This document shows positions 1-8,385 of a stretch of 64,000 bases of DNA, in pieces. Position numbers and translations under genes: made by a program. Under the pieces are notes generated by a model. It saw only the letters and a list, made by a program, of their open reading frames with translations, was not told the origin of the DNA and did no database searches. The stretch's first letter is position 1, and the number at the start of each line of letters is the position of its first letter. This stretch comes from Roseibaca calidilacus (lineage in GTDB: Bacteria; Pseudomonadota; Alphaproteobacteria; Rhodobacterales; Rhodobacteraceae). Where the stretch lies: NCBI RefSeq assembly GCF_001517585.1, contig NZ_FBYC01000004.1, positions 1,569,501-1,633,500 on the forward strand, read 5' to 3'.

Positions 1-222
<222 letters not shown>

Positions 223-288
223 CTAGTTTTCGCAACGTCGCAACGCATACCCCGAAACCCCGCCATGACGGGGGCGCATGGCTGGCGC

Positions 289-867
289 TTAGGCGGCTTT
301 CTGCAAGCGGCGCACAGCCAGCCCATAACCGCCTTCTGTCAGGAAGGATTGTTCCGCCGATGTCGTCTGGCGCCCCAACGCGTTGTTGCGGTAGGGGAAG
401 CGCCCGAATTCGCGGATCACGGCGCGGTGGGCGCGCGCGTGCAGCAGGTTCTGTGCCCCGGTATTGGGCATGCGCAACAGGAACATGCGCACAGCGCGAT
501 CCTGGTCCATCTGGCTTTCGGAATGCATCAGCGGCAGGTAAAAGAACTGACGTGCAGGTTCCTCTATCTGCCCATCGAAGCGCAGATGGCAGGCGCGGGC
601 CGCAACCTTGCGGGCCATCTCATCGGTCGCGAAAGCGCGCGGATCATCCCGGAACATGTTGCGCGGGAACTGATCGGTCACGATCAGGTAGGCAAGACAG
701 CCCTTGGGGCAGGATGCCCAGTTGCACAGCCGTCCAGCGCGGGCTTTTTCCCATAGGGGCAGGTAACGGTCGCGGATCTTGGCATCCAGCGCGGCATCCT
801 GCGCATACCAACCTTGCGGGCCGATTTCATCCACCCAGAACGCGATTACCTCTTCCACAGTCGACAT
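289..867 (-). CDS. DUF924 family protein
   Basis: A 192-residue cytoplasmic protein with no signal peptide. It shows the hallmarks of the DUF924 family: an N-terminal IAFWVDEIGPQGWYAQDAALD segment, a central LIVTDQFPRNMFRDDPRAFATD block and the QFFYLPLMHSE block about residue 110. The family folds as a tetratricopeptide-like helical repeat, and its biochemical role is not known. The length is normal for the family. It stands alone between the divergently spaced lpdA-like gene and an MFS carrier, on the same strand as both, with gaps of about 100 bases on either side, so it may have its own promoter. I infer no function. Confidence 0.85.
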   Translation of the reverse strand: MSTVEEVIAFWVDEIGPQGWYAQDAALDAKIRDRYLPLWEKARAGRLCNWASCPKGCLAYLIVTDQFPRNMFRDDPRAFATDEMARKVAARACHLRFDGQIEEPARQFFYLPLMHSESQMDQDRAVRMFLLRMPNTGAQNLLHARAHRAVIREFGRFPYRNNALGRQTTSAEQSFLTEGGYGLAVRRLQKAA

Positions 868-967
868 TGTGCAAATCCAGATTGTTTTACGTTAAAGCAG
901 TTTTGCAGGCTTTCCCGCGCCTGACAACATCCATGTAACAATATTTCAGGCCGGGGCGTGATTCTGC

Positions 968-2236
968 TCATTTTGTTACGCTTGCGTTACCATCCGCCGG
1001 GGCTGCCTGCTCTGCAAGGTCGGTATAGACCGCGTCTACCGTCGCGGCGGACACAACCGGCGAAACCGGCGCGAACGGTCCGGTTTCGGTGACCAGCGGC
1101 GCCGGGCGCTGCGTGGCGCGCCACAGCGCATAGAGCGCAAGCAGGGCCGTCAGAACCGAGATGAACAGGAAAAACCCGTCGGGGCCGATCACACCCATAA
1201 GCCGACCAATGACCAGCGGGCCAACAATCGCGCCCAAACCATTGACGAACAACAACCCGCCAGAGGCCGCGGCCATCATGTCAGAATCGAGGTAATCATT
1301 GGTATGCGCCAAGAGCAGGGCGTAAAGCGGGTTGGAAATGCCGCCGATCATCAACGCCACGGCCACGAGCAACCAGAAGGGCATTGGCAGCAAGACCGGC
1401 AGCGCGGCTGTTAAGGTGCCGATCATCGCTACCACGATGACAAGCTTGCGTCGGTCCATCCGGTCCGACAGCCAACCGATGGGAAGCTGGAACACAAGCC
1501 CGCCAAAATATATCGCCGCGGTGAAGGCCGAAATCTCCAGCACGTTCAGCCCAGCCAATGTGCCCCAGACCGCCGTCATCCCGAACAGTGCCGAAAACAC
1601 GCCCCCCATCAGGAAAATTCCCACCACGCCCAAGGGCGACACGTCATACAGCGCGCGGATCGACAGCGATTTGGTGCTGTCAAAGGGCGGCGCGGGGCTG
1701 ATGGACAGCAGGATCGGCGCGAAGGCCAGCGACACCAGCACAGACGGAATAACGAACAACAAGAACCCCGCAGGGTCGGCAAAGTTGATAAGCGCCTGCG
1801 CAGAAATGATGCCAAGCATCTGCACGATCATGTAAAGCGAAAGGGTCTGGCCGCGGGTTTCATTGCTGCTGGAATTGTTCAGCCAGCTTTCCGCCGTGAC
1901 GTAAACACCGCAAAAGCAAAACCCGATCAGCACGCGCAACAGCGCCCAGACAATCCATTCCGGGATCGCGGCATAAAGCACCAGCACCGCCGAAATGAGC
2001 GAACCTAGCGCCGCGAACACCCGCACATGCCCCACCCGGCGGATCAATTCGGGTGCCATGCGCGAGCCCAGCAGAAACCCCACGAAATAACCCGACATCA
2101 CGATCGACATCTGACCCGTGGAAAAGCCCTCTATGTCGCCGCGAATACCCAAAAGCGTGCCTTGCACACCATTTCCGACCATCAACAGCATGATGCCCAG
2201 AAGCAGCGCCCAAGAGCCTGCGAAAACCTTCAACAT
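968..2236 (-). CDS. MFS transporter
   Basis: A 422-residue inner-membrane protein with about twelve hydrophobic segments beginning at residue 2 (VFAGSWALLLGIMLLMVGNGVQGTLL). It carries the MFS loop signature after TM2 (GYFVGFLLGSRMAPELIRRVGHVRVF) and a second copy-like loop in the C-terminal half (GWLSDRMDRRKLVIV), so both six-helix halves are complete. The open frame extends 42 codons upstream, but those codons overlap queA and read as non-membrane filler; ATG 2236 starts directly at the first helix. The substrate is not predictable; it resembles the YcaD-like group of MFS carriers. It follows queA on the same strand after 37 bases and may be cotranscribed with it. The C-terminal tail of about 40 residues is polar and alanine-rich. 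Confidence 0.85.
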   Translation of the reverse strand: MLKVFAGSWALLLGIMLLMVGNGVQGTLLGIRGDIEGFSTGQMSIVMSGYFVGFLLGSRMAPELIRRVGHVRVFAALGSLISAVLVLYAAIPEWIVWALLRVLIGFCFCGVYVTAESWLNNSSSNETRGQTLSLYMIVQMLGIISAQALINFADPAGFLLFVIPSVLVSLAFAPILLSISPAPPFDSTKSLSIRALYDVSPLGVVGIFLMGGVFSALFGMTAVWGTLAGLNVLEISAFTAAIYFGGLVFQLPIGWLSDRMDRRKLVIVVAMIGTLTAALPVLLPMPFWLLVAVALMIGGISNPLYALLLAHTNDYLDSDMMAAASGGLLFVNGLGAIVGPLVIGRLMGVIGPDGFFLFISVLTALLALYALWRATQRPAPLVTETGPFAPVSPVVSAATVDAVYTDLAEQAAPADGNASVTK

Positions 2237-2273
2237 GAGGGGTGCTTTCGTCTGATCTTCAGGGAAAAGCCTA

Positions 2274-3344
2274 TCACGGGTTGCCCGACAGGTCATCCGG
2301 CAACAGAAGCGAGGAGTCGCCATAGGAAAAGAAGCGGTAGTCCTGCGCAATCGCATGGGCATAGATTGCCATGATCCGCGCGCGCCCCATCAGGCCCGCG
2401 ACCAGCATCATCAGCGTCGATTTCGGCAGGTGGAAATTGGTCATCAACCCGCTGGCAATCTGAAAGCGGAAGCCGGGGGTGATGAAAATATCGGTCATGC
2501 CGGTATAAGGCGCAATCTGGCCGGGGCCGGTTGCGGCGGTCTCGATCACGCGCAGGGCCGTTGTGCCAACGGGGATCACGCGGCGGCCCTCGGCGCGGGC
2601 GCGGGTGATCTGCGCAGCGGCGGTTTCGCTTACATGCCCCCATTCGGCGTGCATCTTGTGGTTGGACACGTCATCGGTTTTGACCGGCAAAAAGGTGCCC
2701 GCCCCGACATGCAGGGTCACTTCGGCAAATTCCACGCCCTTGGCGCGCAACTGCGCCAGCAGATCCTCGTCGAAATGCAAGGATGCGGTCGGGGCGGCTA
2801 CCGCGCCGGCATCACGCGCGAAAACGGTCTGGTAATCGGTGCGGTCCTGTTCATCGGCCTTGCGGCGCGCTTCAATATAGGGCGGCAGCGGCATTTGGCC
2901 CGCCTGTTCCAGCGCGGCATCAAAGGCGGGGCCGTCAAGGTTAAAGGCCAGCCGCACATCTTCCGCGCCCCGTTCTGCAACACGCGCGACCAGCCCGGCG
3001 GCAAAGACGATGTCTTCGCCCTCGGCCAGCTTTCGCAAGGGCTTGGCCAAGGCGCGCCATGACCCGTCAGGCTGCGGTTCGGTCAGCGTAACTTCGACAC
3101 GGGCGACCACCGGCCCTTGCGCGCTATCGCGGTGGCGATGGCCCGACAGGCGCGCGGGGATAACCTTGGTCGTGTTCAACACCAGCAGATCGCCCGCGCG
3201 CAACACCTCGGGCAGGTCGCGCACATGGCGATCCGTAATCGTGTCGCCCTGCGCCACCAACAGCTTGGCAGACGAACGCGGGCGGGCTGGCCGCGTGGCG
3301 ATCAGTGCCTCTGGCAGGTCGAAGTCGAAATCCGAGAGTTTCAT
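2274..3344 (-). CDS. queA: S-adenosylmethionine:tRNA ribosyltransferase-isomerase
   Basis: A 356-residue protein that transfers and isomerises the ribosyl group of AdoMet onto preQ1 in the wobble position of tRNAs with GUN anticodons, giving epoxyqueuosine. Family signatures are clear: [29 protein letters not shown] at the start, [37 protein letters not shown] and [19 protein letters not shown] near the end. The start is ATG 3344, preceded by AAGGTGG at the proper spacing; an upstream in-frame ATG seven codons earlier has no such site. Length is normal. Its gene diverges from bcp (start 3436), leaving about 90 bases for both promoters. tgt is not in the window. Confidence 0.97.
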   Translation of the reverse strand: MKLSDFDFDLPEALIATRPARPRSSAKLLVAQGDTITDRHVRDLPEVLRAGDLLVLNTTKVIPARLSGHRHRDSAQGPVVARVEVTLTEPQPDGSWRALAKPLRKLAEGEDIVFAAGLVARVAERGAEDVRLAFNLDGPAFDAALEQAGQMPLPPYIEARRKADEQDRTDYQTVFARDAGAVAAPTASLHFDEDLLAQLRAKGVEFAEVTLHVGAGTFLPVKTDDVSNHKMHAEWGHVSETAAAQITRARAEGRRVIPVGTTALRVIETAATGPGQIAPYTGMTDIFITPGFRFQIASGLMTNFHLPKSTLMMLVAGLMGRARIMAIYAHAIAQDYRFFSYGDSSLLLPDDLSGNP

Positions 3345-3435
3345 TGTGCCACCTTGGGTTTTCACGAACGGGGCTTTAACTTGCGCCGCAGCCCGCTACA
3401 ACAGGCCCAACGCAACCGTGATGAAGGAGTGCCCT

Positions 3436-3897
3436 ATGCTGTCCAACGGCGACCTTGCCCCCGATTTCACCCTGCCCCGCGACGGTGGCGAGATGGTGGC
3501 TTTATCTGCCCTGAAACCGTCGAAAGTGGTGCTGTATTTTTACCCGCGCGACGATACGCCGGGCTGCACGACCGAAGCCATCGAATTCACCGCACTGGCC
3601 GCAGAGTTCGAGGCCGCGGGTGCCAAGGTCATCGGCATATCCAAAGATACCGTCGCCAAGCATGACAAGTTCATTGCCAAGCATGACTTGGGCGTGATGC
3701 TGGTGTCGGATGCCGAAAGCGATGTCTGCGAGCGTTACGGTACATGGGTGGAAAAAAGCATGTATGGCAAAACCAGCATGGGCATTGAACGCACCACCTT
3801 CATGGTCGATGCCGAGGGGCGCATTTCCCATATCTGGCGCAAGGTGAAGGCCGCAGGCCATGCCGCAGAGGTTCTGGAGGCGGTGCGCGGCGCATGA
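3436..3897 (+). CDS. bcp: Thioredoxin-dependent thiol peroxidase, Bcp/PrxQ type
   Basis: A 153-residue cytoplasmic peroxiredoxin that reduces hydrogen peroxide and organic hydroperoxides using thioredoxin. The peroxidatic cysteine is C44 in the motif FYPRDDTPGCTTEA, which is the PrxQ signature. The resolving cysteine found five residues later in E. coli Bcp is missing here (TTEAIEF); the only other cysteine is C98 in SDVCERYG, so the enzyme should work as a one-Cys or atypical form. Start ATG 3436 has GAAGGAG eight bases upstream; longer in-frame extensions run back into queA on the other strand and are not credible. The stop overlaps the ATG of the following decayed gene in an ATGA arrangement, which indicates that the two were once translationally coupled. 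Confidence 0.96.
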   Translation: MLSNGDLAPDFTLPRDGGEMVALSALKPSKVVLYFYPRDDTPGCTTEAIEFTALAAEFEAAGAKVIGISKDTVAKHDKFIAKHDLGVMLVSDAESDVCERYGTWVEKSMYGKTSMGIERTTFMVDAEGRISHIWRKVKAAGHAAEVLEAVRGA

Positions 3898-4243
3898 GCC
3901 TGACTTTGCGCGACATGGCGGTGGAGGTTTTGACCACCGCCATGTCGCGCGAAAACCACGCTGAGCCATGCCCATGCACGGGCGTGGTGCACCGCGCGCA
4001 AGGGGTGCGGGCAGTCGCCGCGCTGAAAAACCATCTATGCCGAAGAAGTCGGCCATGTCGCCTATGGGTCGAAATGGTTCAACTACCTGTGCGGCAGGCA
4101 GGGTCTGGACCTACAACCGGTGTTTCTGGACCTTGCGCGACGCTTTTTACAGCCCGCCCAAACCACCCGTCAACGCGGAAAAACGCGCGCAAGCCGGGTT
4201 GCCCGCAGATTTCTACTGGCCGTTGACTGAACCGGCAGCATAG
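3894..4243 (+). pseudogene. Decayed DUF455 (ferritin-like) gene
   Basis: No single frame codes through this stretch, but three frames give pieces of one protein. From ATG 3894 one reads MSLTLRDMAVEVLTTA; after a shift near 3945-3955 the next frame gives KTTLSHAHARAWCTARKG; after about 4020 another frame gives IYAEEVGHVAYGSKWFNYLCGRQ; a further shift near 4145 leads to PPKPPVNAEKRAQAG then PADFYWPL and a TAG at 4243. These are the N- and C-terminal parts of the DUF455 ferritin-like family, normally about 260-280 residues, so roughly the middle 150 codons (the ferritin helices) are deleted and at least three frameshifts are present. An A5 run at 4024 marks one shift. The placement directly behind bcp is what I recall for the intact gene in related genomes. 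It is probably non-functional. Confidence 0.85.
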
Positions 4244-4490
4244 CTTCGTGAAAGTTGCTTATGTGCTTTATCTTCAAGCGCTTCAGGGGCATTCTTACAG
4301 CAGTATCGGCGAAATTTCGCTGATTTCGCTTATTTACAACCTTTGCGGGATATAACGCTCCATTAATAGATTGCAGGAACGCGCCCCCCCGATTAGAGCA
4401 AATTAACGGGGTGTTTTCCGAGTTTTGCGCATGTTTTGCGCCTGTATGTGCGATCTTTTGCACGCCCCCACCTAAAAATGACCCGACGGG

Positions 4491-5840
4491 ATGGTAATGT
4501 TTAGACGACAGCTCGTAAGACTGAACCAGCGGCTGGAACACCGGCTGCCGGAACAGCGCCTGTTCCTGAGATCCGACAACACCACACGTTTCGTGCGTTT
4601 GCGACCGATGACGCAGCTTCTCGGGATCGCGGCGGTAACCGGGTTTTTCGCGTGGGGCGTTCTGGCGACATCCATCTTGCTGATGGACAGCGTCGGCTCT
4701 GGCACGCTGCGCGAACAAGCTCAACGCGAACAGGCGACGTATGAAAACCGCCTGAACCAGATGGCACAGGAACGCGACCGCCACGCGCAATCGGCAGAAG
4801 CAGCGCAGGTCCGTTTCGGCGAGGCCATGGCCCGAATCGCAGACATGCAACTGGAACTGCTGGCGTCGGAACAGCGCCGGATGGAACTGGAAAAGGGCAT
4901 TGATACGGTTCAGGCGACCGTTTCGCGCGTGGTCCGCGAACGTGATGACGCGCGCAAACAACTGGCAGAAGCGCGCCGGACGCTTGAAGCCGAAACCGGC
5001 ACGGCCCGCACCGCCGCCGACCGTGAGCGCGACGTGCAGGACATGCTGGACTATCTGCTGGTTGCCATGAATGACGTCGGGCAAGATTTGCACGCGCAAA
5101 ACGTTTCCACAGAGCAGACCCAGAACCAAGCACAAATGCTGGCGCTGGAAAATGAACTGCTGAAAGACCGCAACCACGTCATTTTCAGCCAGTTGGAAGA
5201 TGCGCTGGATTCGGTGATCGGGCCGCTGGAGCGGGTGTTCCGTTCTGCCAATGTCTCGCCCGACCAGATCCGCCGTCTTGTGCAGCAAGGCGCAAGCTCG
5301 CAAAGCGCGTCGCTGCGCCCGATTTCGGTCTCGACCTCTGGGTCGATGGCTGCCAGCCCGGATATTTCGCGCGCCAACAGCGTGCTGGAAAAGCTGAACA
5401 CGGTGCAAGCGTATCGGCGCGGGTTGGAACGTTTGCCAATCGCGCACCCTGTGGCCAGCCGTGTGCGCCTGACCTCGCCCTATGGAATGCGCCGCCACCC
5501 CGTCAGCGGGCGCACCAAAATGCACACCGGTATCGACTGGGCCGCTGCCCGTGGCACCCCCATCCTGAGTGCCGCCGATGGCGTGGTGAAAAAAGCCACC
5601 CGGATGCGCGGTTATGGCAATATTGTCATCATCGAGCATGATTTCGGGCTGGAAACCTATTACGCGCATTTGAACTCTATTGACGTGCGTCAGGGACAAA
5701 GGGTCTCGCGCGGGCAGAAAATTGGTGGTATGGGCACCACTGGCGTGTCGACCGGCGTTCACTTGCACTATGAAGTGCGCGTCAACGGTCAACCTGTAAA
5801 TCCGATCACCTATGTAAGGGCAGGACAAAATGTTTTCTAA
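4491..5840 (+). CDS. M23 family metallopeptidase with N-terminal DUF5930 domain
   Basis: A 449-residue envelope protein. Residues 1-35 are a basic cytoplasmic stretch, about 40-65 a single membrane helix (TQLLGIAAVTGFFAWGVLATSILL), about 70-250 a long coiled coil rich in E, Q, R and A, and about 320-445 the LytM/M23 endopeptidase domain. Zinc ligands are visible: MHTGID (H and D) and VHLHYEV (the HxH pair). By family knowledge it cleaves peptidoglycan cross-links or activates amidases, with the coiled coil anchoring or positioning it. The gene overlaps the bactofilin gene by 11 bases, and M23 peptidase plus bactofilin pairs shape cell form in other Proteobacteria. An alternative start is ATG 4497. 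The 247-base upstream gap holds a 12-base palindrome at 4309-4320. Confidence 0.93.
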   Translation: MVMFRRQLVRLNQRLEHRLPEQRLFLRSDNTTRFVRLRPMTQLLGIAAVTGFFAWGVLATSILLMDSVGSGTLREQAQREQATYENRLNQMAQERDRHAQSAEAAQVRFGEAMARIADMQLELLASEQRRMELEKGIDTVQATVSRVVRERDDARKQLAEARRTLEAETGTARTAADRERDVQDMLDYLLVAMNDVGQDLHAQNVSTEQTQNQAQMLALENELLKDRNHVIFSQLEDALDSVIGPLERVFRSANVSPDQIRRLVQQGASSQSASLRPISVSTSGSMAASPDISRANSVLEKLNTVQAYRRGLERLPIAHPVASRVRLTSPYGMRRHPVSGRTKMHTGIDWAAARGTPILSAADGVVKKATRMRGYGNIVIIEHDFGLETYYAHLNSIDVRQGQRVSRGQKIGGMGTTGVSTGVHLHYEVRVNGQPVNPITYVRAGQNVF

Positions 5841-6429
5841 AAGCCGCATCAACGAACCTGGCCCGAAGGCTGCAACCACCCCGGCCCCGGCGGCCCCCGC
5901 AACCCAAACTGCGCAGGAACCGGCTCCGTCGTTCTTGCGCCAGTCGAGCATGGACAGCGCGCCTGCGCAATCCACCAAGGGGAAAAGCGCTGCATCCTTG
6001 CTGGCCGCTGACCTGACGATTACCGGCAACATCAAGACCACCGGTGATGTGGTGGTTGAAGGGATCGTAGATGGCGACATCCGCGCCCATTTGCTGACCG
6101 TCGGCGAAACTGCCACCATCCGTGGAGAGATCGTGGCAGATGATATCGTCGTGAACGGTCGTGTCATCGGCCGTGTGCGCGGGTTGAAAGTGCGTCTGAC
6201 CTCCTCTGCGCAGGTCGAGGGCGACATCATCCACAAGACGATCGCCATCGAATCGGGTGCGCATTTCGAAGGCTCCGTGCAGCGTCAGGACGACCCGTTG
6301 CAGACCAATCGCGGCCATGTGGCAGAGCAGAAAGCCGCGCCAAGCCCCGCACAGGCCCCCGCCGCCAAGCCGGAAGGGTCCGAGGCTGTCAAGAAAGCCA
6401 CGGAACAGCGTAAGGCCACCGGCGCCTGA
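5830..6429 (+). CDS. Bactofilin (polymer-forming cytoskeletal protein)
   Basis: A 199-residue protein with the bactofilin beta-helix core at about residues 55-150 (SLLAADLTITGNIKTTGDVVVEGIVDGDI ... VEGDIIHKTIAIESGAHFEGSV), in which glycine- and valine-rich strands repeat about every 17 residues. Proline/alanine-rich flexible tails flank it on both sides, as usual. Bactofilins polymerise without nucleotide beneath the inner membrane and recruit cell-wall enzymes. The start lies 11 bases inside the preceding M23 peptidase gene, so translation is probably coupled and the two proteins likely act together at the cell wall. A strong intrinsic terminator follows 35 bases after the stop. Confidence 0.93.
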   Translation: MFSKSRINEPGPKAATTPAPAAPATQTAQEPAPSFLRQSSMDSAPAQSTKGKSAASLLAADLTITGNIKTTGDVVVEGIVDGDIRAHLLTVGETATIRGEIVADDIVVNGRVIGRVRGLKVRLTSSAQVEGDIIHKTIAIESGAHFEGSVQRQDDPLQTNRGHVAEQKAAPSPAQAPAAKPEGSEAVKKATEQRKATGA

Positions 6430-6464
6430 TTGGCGACAGCCAGCGCCGTGCCAGAGATTTGAAA

Positions 6465-6490
6465 GCCGCGCGTTTTCGTGCGGCTTTTTT
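6465..6490 (+). terminator. Rho-independent terminator after bactofilin gene
   Basis: An eight-base-pair stem (6465-6472 with 6477-6484, one G-T pair) closes a TTTT loop and is followed directly by six T residues. It ends the M23-bactofilin transcript and lies before the oppositely oriented tRNA gene. Confidence 0.85.
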
Positions 6491-6562
6491 AATGCGCAAC
6501 AAAAGCAAAACGCAGCGCTTGCAGAGCGGTGCCAAGCAATCATCATTGGTTTGAAGGATAGC

Positions 6563-6646
6563 TGGTGCGGGTGGGGAGACTCGAACTCCCACGCCTTGCG
6601 GCGGAGGATTTTGAATCCTCTGCGTCTACCATTCCGCCACACCCGC
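6563..6646 (-). tRNA. tRNA-Leu (anticodon CAA)
   Basis: On the minus strand the sequence folds as a class II tRNA: acceptor GCGGGTG pairs with CACCCGC, discriminator A at 6566, and an encoded CCA at 6565-6563. The anticodon stem GAGGA/TCCTC holds the loop TTCAAAA, giving anticodon CAA, which reads UUG leucine codons. A short variable arm (CCGCCGCAAGGCG region) and a T arm GGGAG/CTCCC with TTCGAGT complete the fold. It is a single gene, not part of a cluster. Confidence 0.95.
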
Positions 6647-6751
6647 ACGGTCAGCTAACGCTGCAATATCTTGGTTTTCAGGCACCTGCAAGGCAGGGAA
6701 TGCGCTGCGAATGCAGATTTTCGTGCAATTCGGCGCGCCGCCCTGCCAAGA

Positions 6752-6780
6752 TTGACCAAGCCCTTGTTTTACGCTACATG
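6752..6780 (+). promoter_or_regulatory. Candidate promoter for rhlE
   Basis: TTGACC at 6752-6757 is separated by 17 bases from TACATG at 6775-6780, about 100 bases before the helicase start. The -35 box is good and the -10 box weak; this is a guess from spacing and sequence only. Confidence 0.35.
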
Positions 6781-6878
6781 CTGGCCATCCCGTCGGTTCC
6801 GACGCGGAGTTGAGCGGGGCGCGGAATAAGGGCGTCCCAAAACAGATAACGGCCCGATGCCGTATCAGATGGACGCAT

Positions 6879-8312
6879 ATGACCCTTTTTTCCGACCTAA
6901 AGCTGGACCCCAAGGTCCTGAAAGCCATTGATGAGGCAGGCTACACCGCGCCGACCCCCATTCAGGCAGAAGCAATTCCGCACGCGCTGGAAGGCCGTGA
7001 TGTTTTGGGCATTGCCCAGACCGGGACCGGCAAAACCGCCTCTTTCACGCTGCCGATGATCACGCGCCTTGGCCGTGGCCGCGCGCGCGCGCGTATGCCG
7101 CGCAGCCTTGTGCTGGCGCCCACACGCGAACTGGCCGCCCAAGTGGCCGAGAATTTCGACACTTACGCCAAATACACCCGCCTGACCAAGGCGCTGCTGA
7201 TCGGCGGCGTGGCCTTTGGCGAGCAGGACAAGCTGATCGACCGGGGCGTGGACGTGCTGATCGCCACGCCGGGCCGCCTGCTGGACCATTTCGAGCGCGG
7301 CAAACTGCTGCTGACCGGGGTTGAGGTGATGGTGGTGGACGAAGCCGACCGGATGCTGGACATGGGCTTCATTCCCGATATTGAACGCATCTTCAACCTG
7401 ACCCCCTTCACGCGGCAGACCTTTTTCTATTCCGCGACCATGGCCCCGGAAATCGAGCGTATTACCAATATGTTCTTGGCCAACCCCGCCCGCGTGGAAA
7501 TCGCACGGCAGGCGACGGCTTCGGAAACCATTGCGCAGGAACTGATCGAACTGCCTGCGGCCAAGCGCGATGCGGCCGCCAAGCTGAAGCGCGAGGCGCT
7601 GCGCAAGATCATCCAAGCGCAGGGCGATAATCTGGAAAACGCAGTCATCTTTTGCAACCGCAAGGTTGATGTCGATGTGCTTGCCAAGTCACTTGCCAAG
7701 CACCATTTCGATGCCGCCCCCATTCACGGGGATCTGGACCAATCCGTGCGCACCCGCACGCTAGAGAAATTCCGCGCCGGTGAATTGCGTCTGCTGATCG
7801 CATCCGACGTGGCCGCGCGCGGGCTGGATGTTCCCTCTGTCAGCCATGTGTTCAATTTCGACCTGCCGTCGCACCCGGAAGATTACGTTCACCGCATTGG
7901 CCGCACGGGCCGCGCGGGGCGGTCGGGCAAGGCGATTTCGCTAATGGTGCCCGCCGATCAGAAATATCTGGATGCAATTGAATCGCTGTTGGGCAAGCAA
8001 CTGCCGCGCGGCACAGCGCCCGAGCTGGAGCCCCCGCGCGCCGCCGGGCGTGCCGAGAAGGCAGAAGACAGCGACGAAAAGCCAAAGCGCAGCCGCCGCA
8101 CGCGCAAGCCCGCCAATGACAATATTGATGCCGCGGTCGAGCCGGTAGAGGCCAGCGCCCCTGCCCCGCAGCCTCAGCCTCAGCCTCAGCCGCAACAACA
8201 GCAGGACCGCCCGGATCGCAAACGCGACCGCCGCGACAACCGGCATGACGCGCCCGTGGGCATGGGCGACCATGTGCCCGACTTCCTGATGCGCGAGTTC
8301 CGCACCGCGTGA
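6879..8312 (+). CDS. rhlE: DEAD-box RNA helicase, RhlE type
   Basis: A 477-residue ATP-dependent RNA helicase. The Q motif (TAPTPIQAEAIP), Walker A AQTGTGKT at residues 46-53, PTRELA, TPGRLL, DEAD at 154-157, SAT at 185-187 and the HRIGRTGRAGRSG block are all present, so the core should be active in RNA unwinding, for example in ribosome assembly or mRNA decay. The C-terminal 80 residues are a low-complexity, basic tail with an RKPANDN motif, a PQPQPQPQ run and an arginine/aspartate-rich end, typical of RNA-binding tails. ATG 6879 starts at the usual TLFSDLKLDP N-terminus; a 23-codon upstream extension is not supported. The gene converges on aglK with a shared terminator between them. Confidence 0.95.
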   Translation: MTLFSDLKLDPKVLKAIDEAGYTAPTPIQAEAIPHALEGRDVLGIAQTGTGKTASFTLPMITRLGRGRARARMPRSLVLAPTRELAAQVAENFDTYAKYTRLTKALLIGGVAFGEQDKLIDRGVDVLIATPGRLLDHFERGKLLLTGVEVMVVDEADRMLDMGFIPDIERIFNLTPFTRQTFFYSATMAPEIERITNMFLANPARVEIARQATASETIAQELIELPAAKRDAAAKLKREALRKIIQAQGDNLENAVIFCNRKVDVDVLAKSLAKHHFDAAPIHGDLDQSVRTRTLEKFRAGELRLLIASDVAARGLDVPSVSHVFNFDLPSHPEDYVHRIGRTGRAGRSGKAISLMVPADQKYLDAIESLLGKQLPRGTAPELEPPRAAGRAEKAEDSDEKPKRSRRTRKPANDNIDAAVEPVEASAPAPQPQPQPQPQQQQDRPDRKRDRRDNRHDAPVGMGDHVPDFLMREFRTA

Positions 8313-8333
8313 ACCACGCGGATAACACAAAAC

Positions 8334-8368
8334 AAAACCGCGCAAAGGTGACCCTTCGCGCGGTTTTT
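8334..8368. terminator. Bidirectional terminator between rhlE and aglK
   Basis: AAAACCGCG at 8334-8342 pairs with CGCGGTTTT at 8359-8367 and an inner AAGG/CCTT stem extends it. A-rich and T-rich flanks make it work in both directions, so it can end both the rhlE and the agl transcripts, which converge here. Confidence 0.75.
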
Positions 8369-8385
8369 GCTTTGCGTCGCGTAGC

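Noticed and set aside
4170-6248. Long open frame on the minus strand across the M23 and bactofilin genes
   Set aside because: Its product is histidine/arginine-rich with no domain; the plus-strand genes have full family signatures. It is a GC-rich shadow.
8161-8210. CAGCCTCAGC-type repeats as a CRISPR or satellite
   Set aside because: They encode the PQPQPQ part of the RhlE tail and are in frame.
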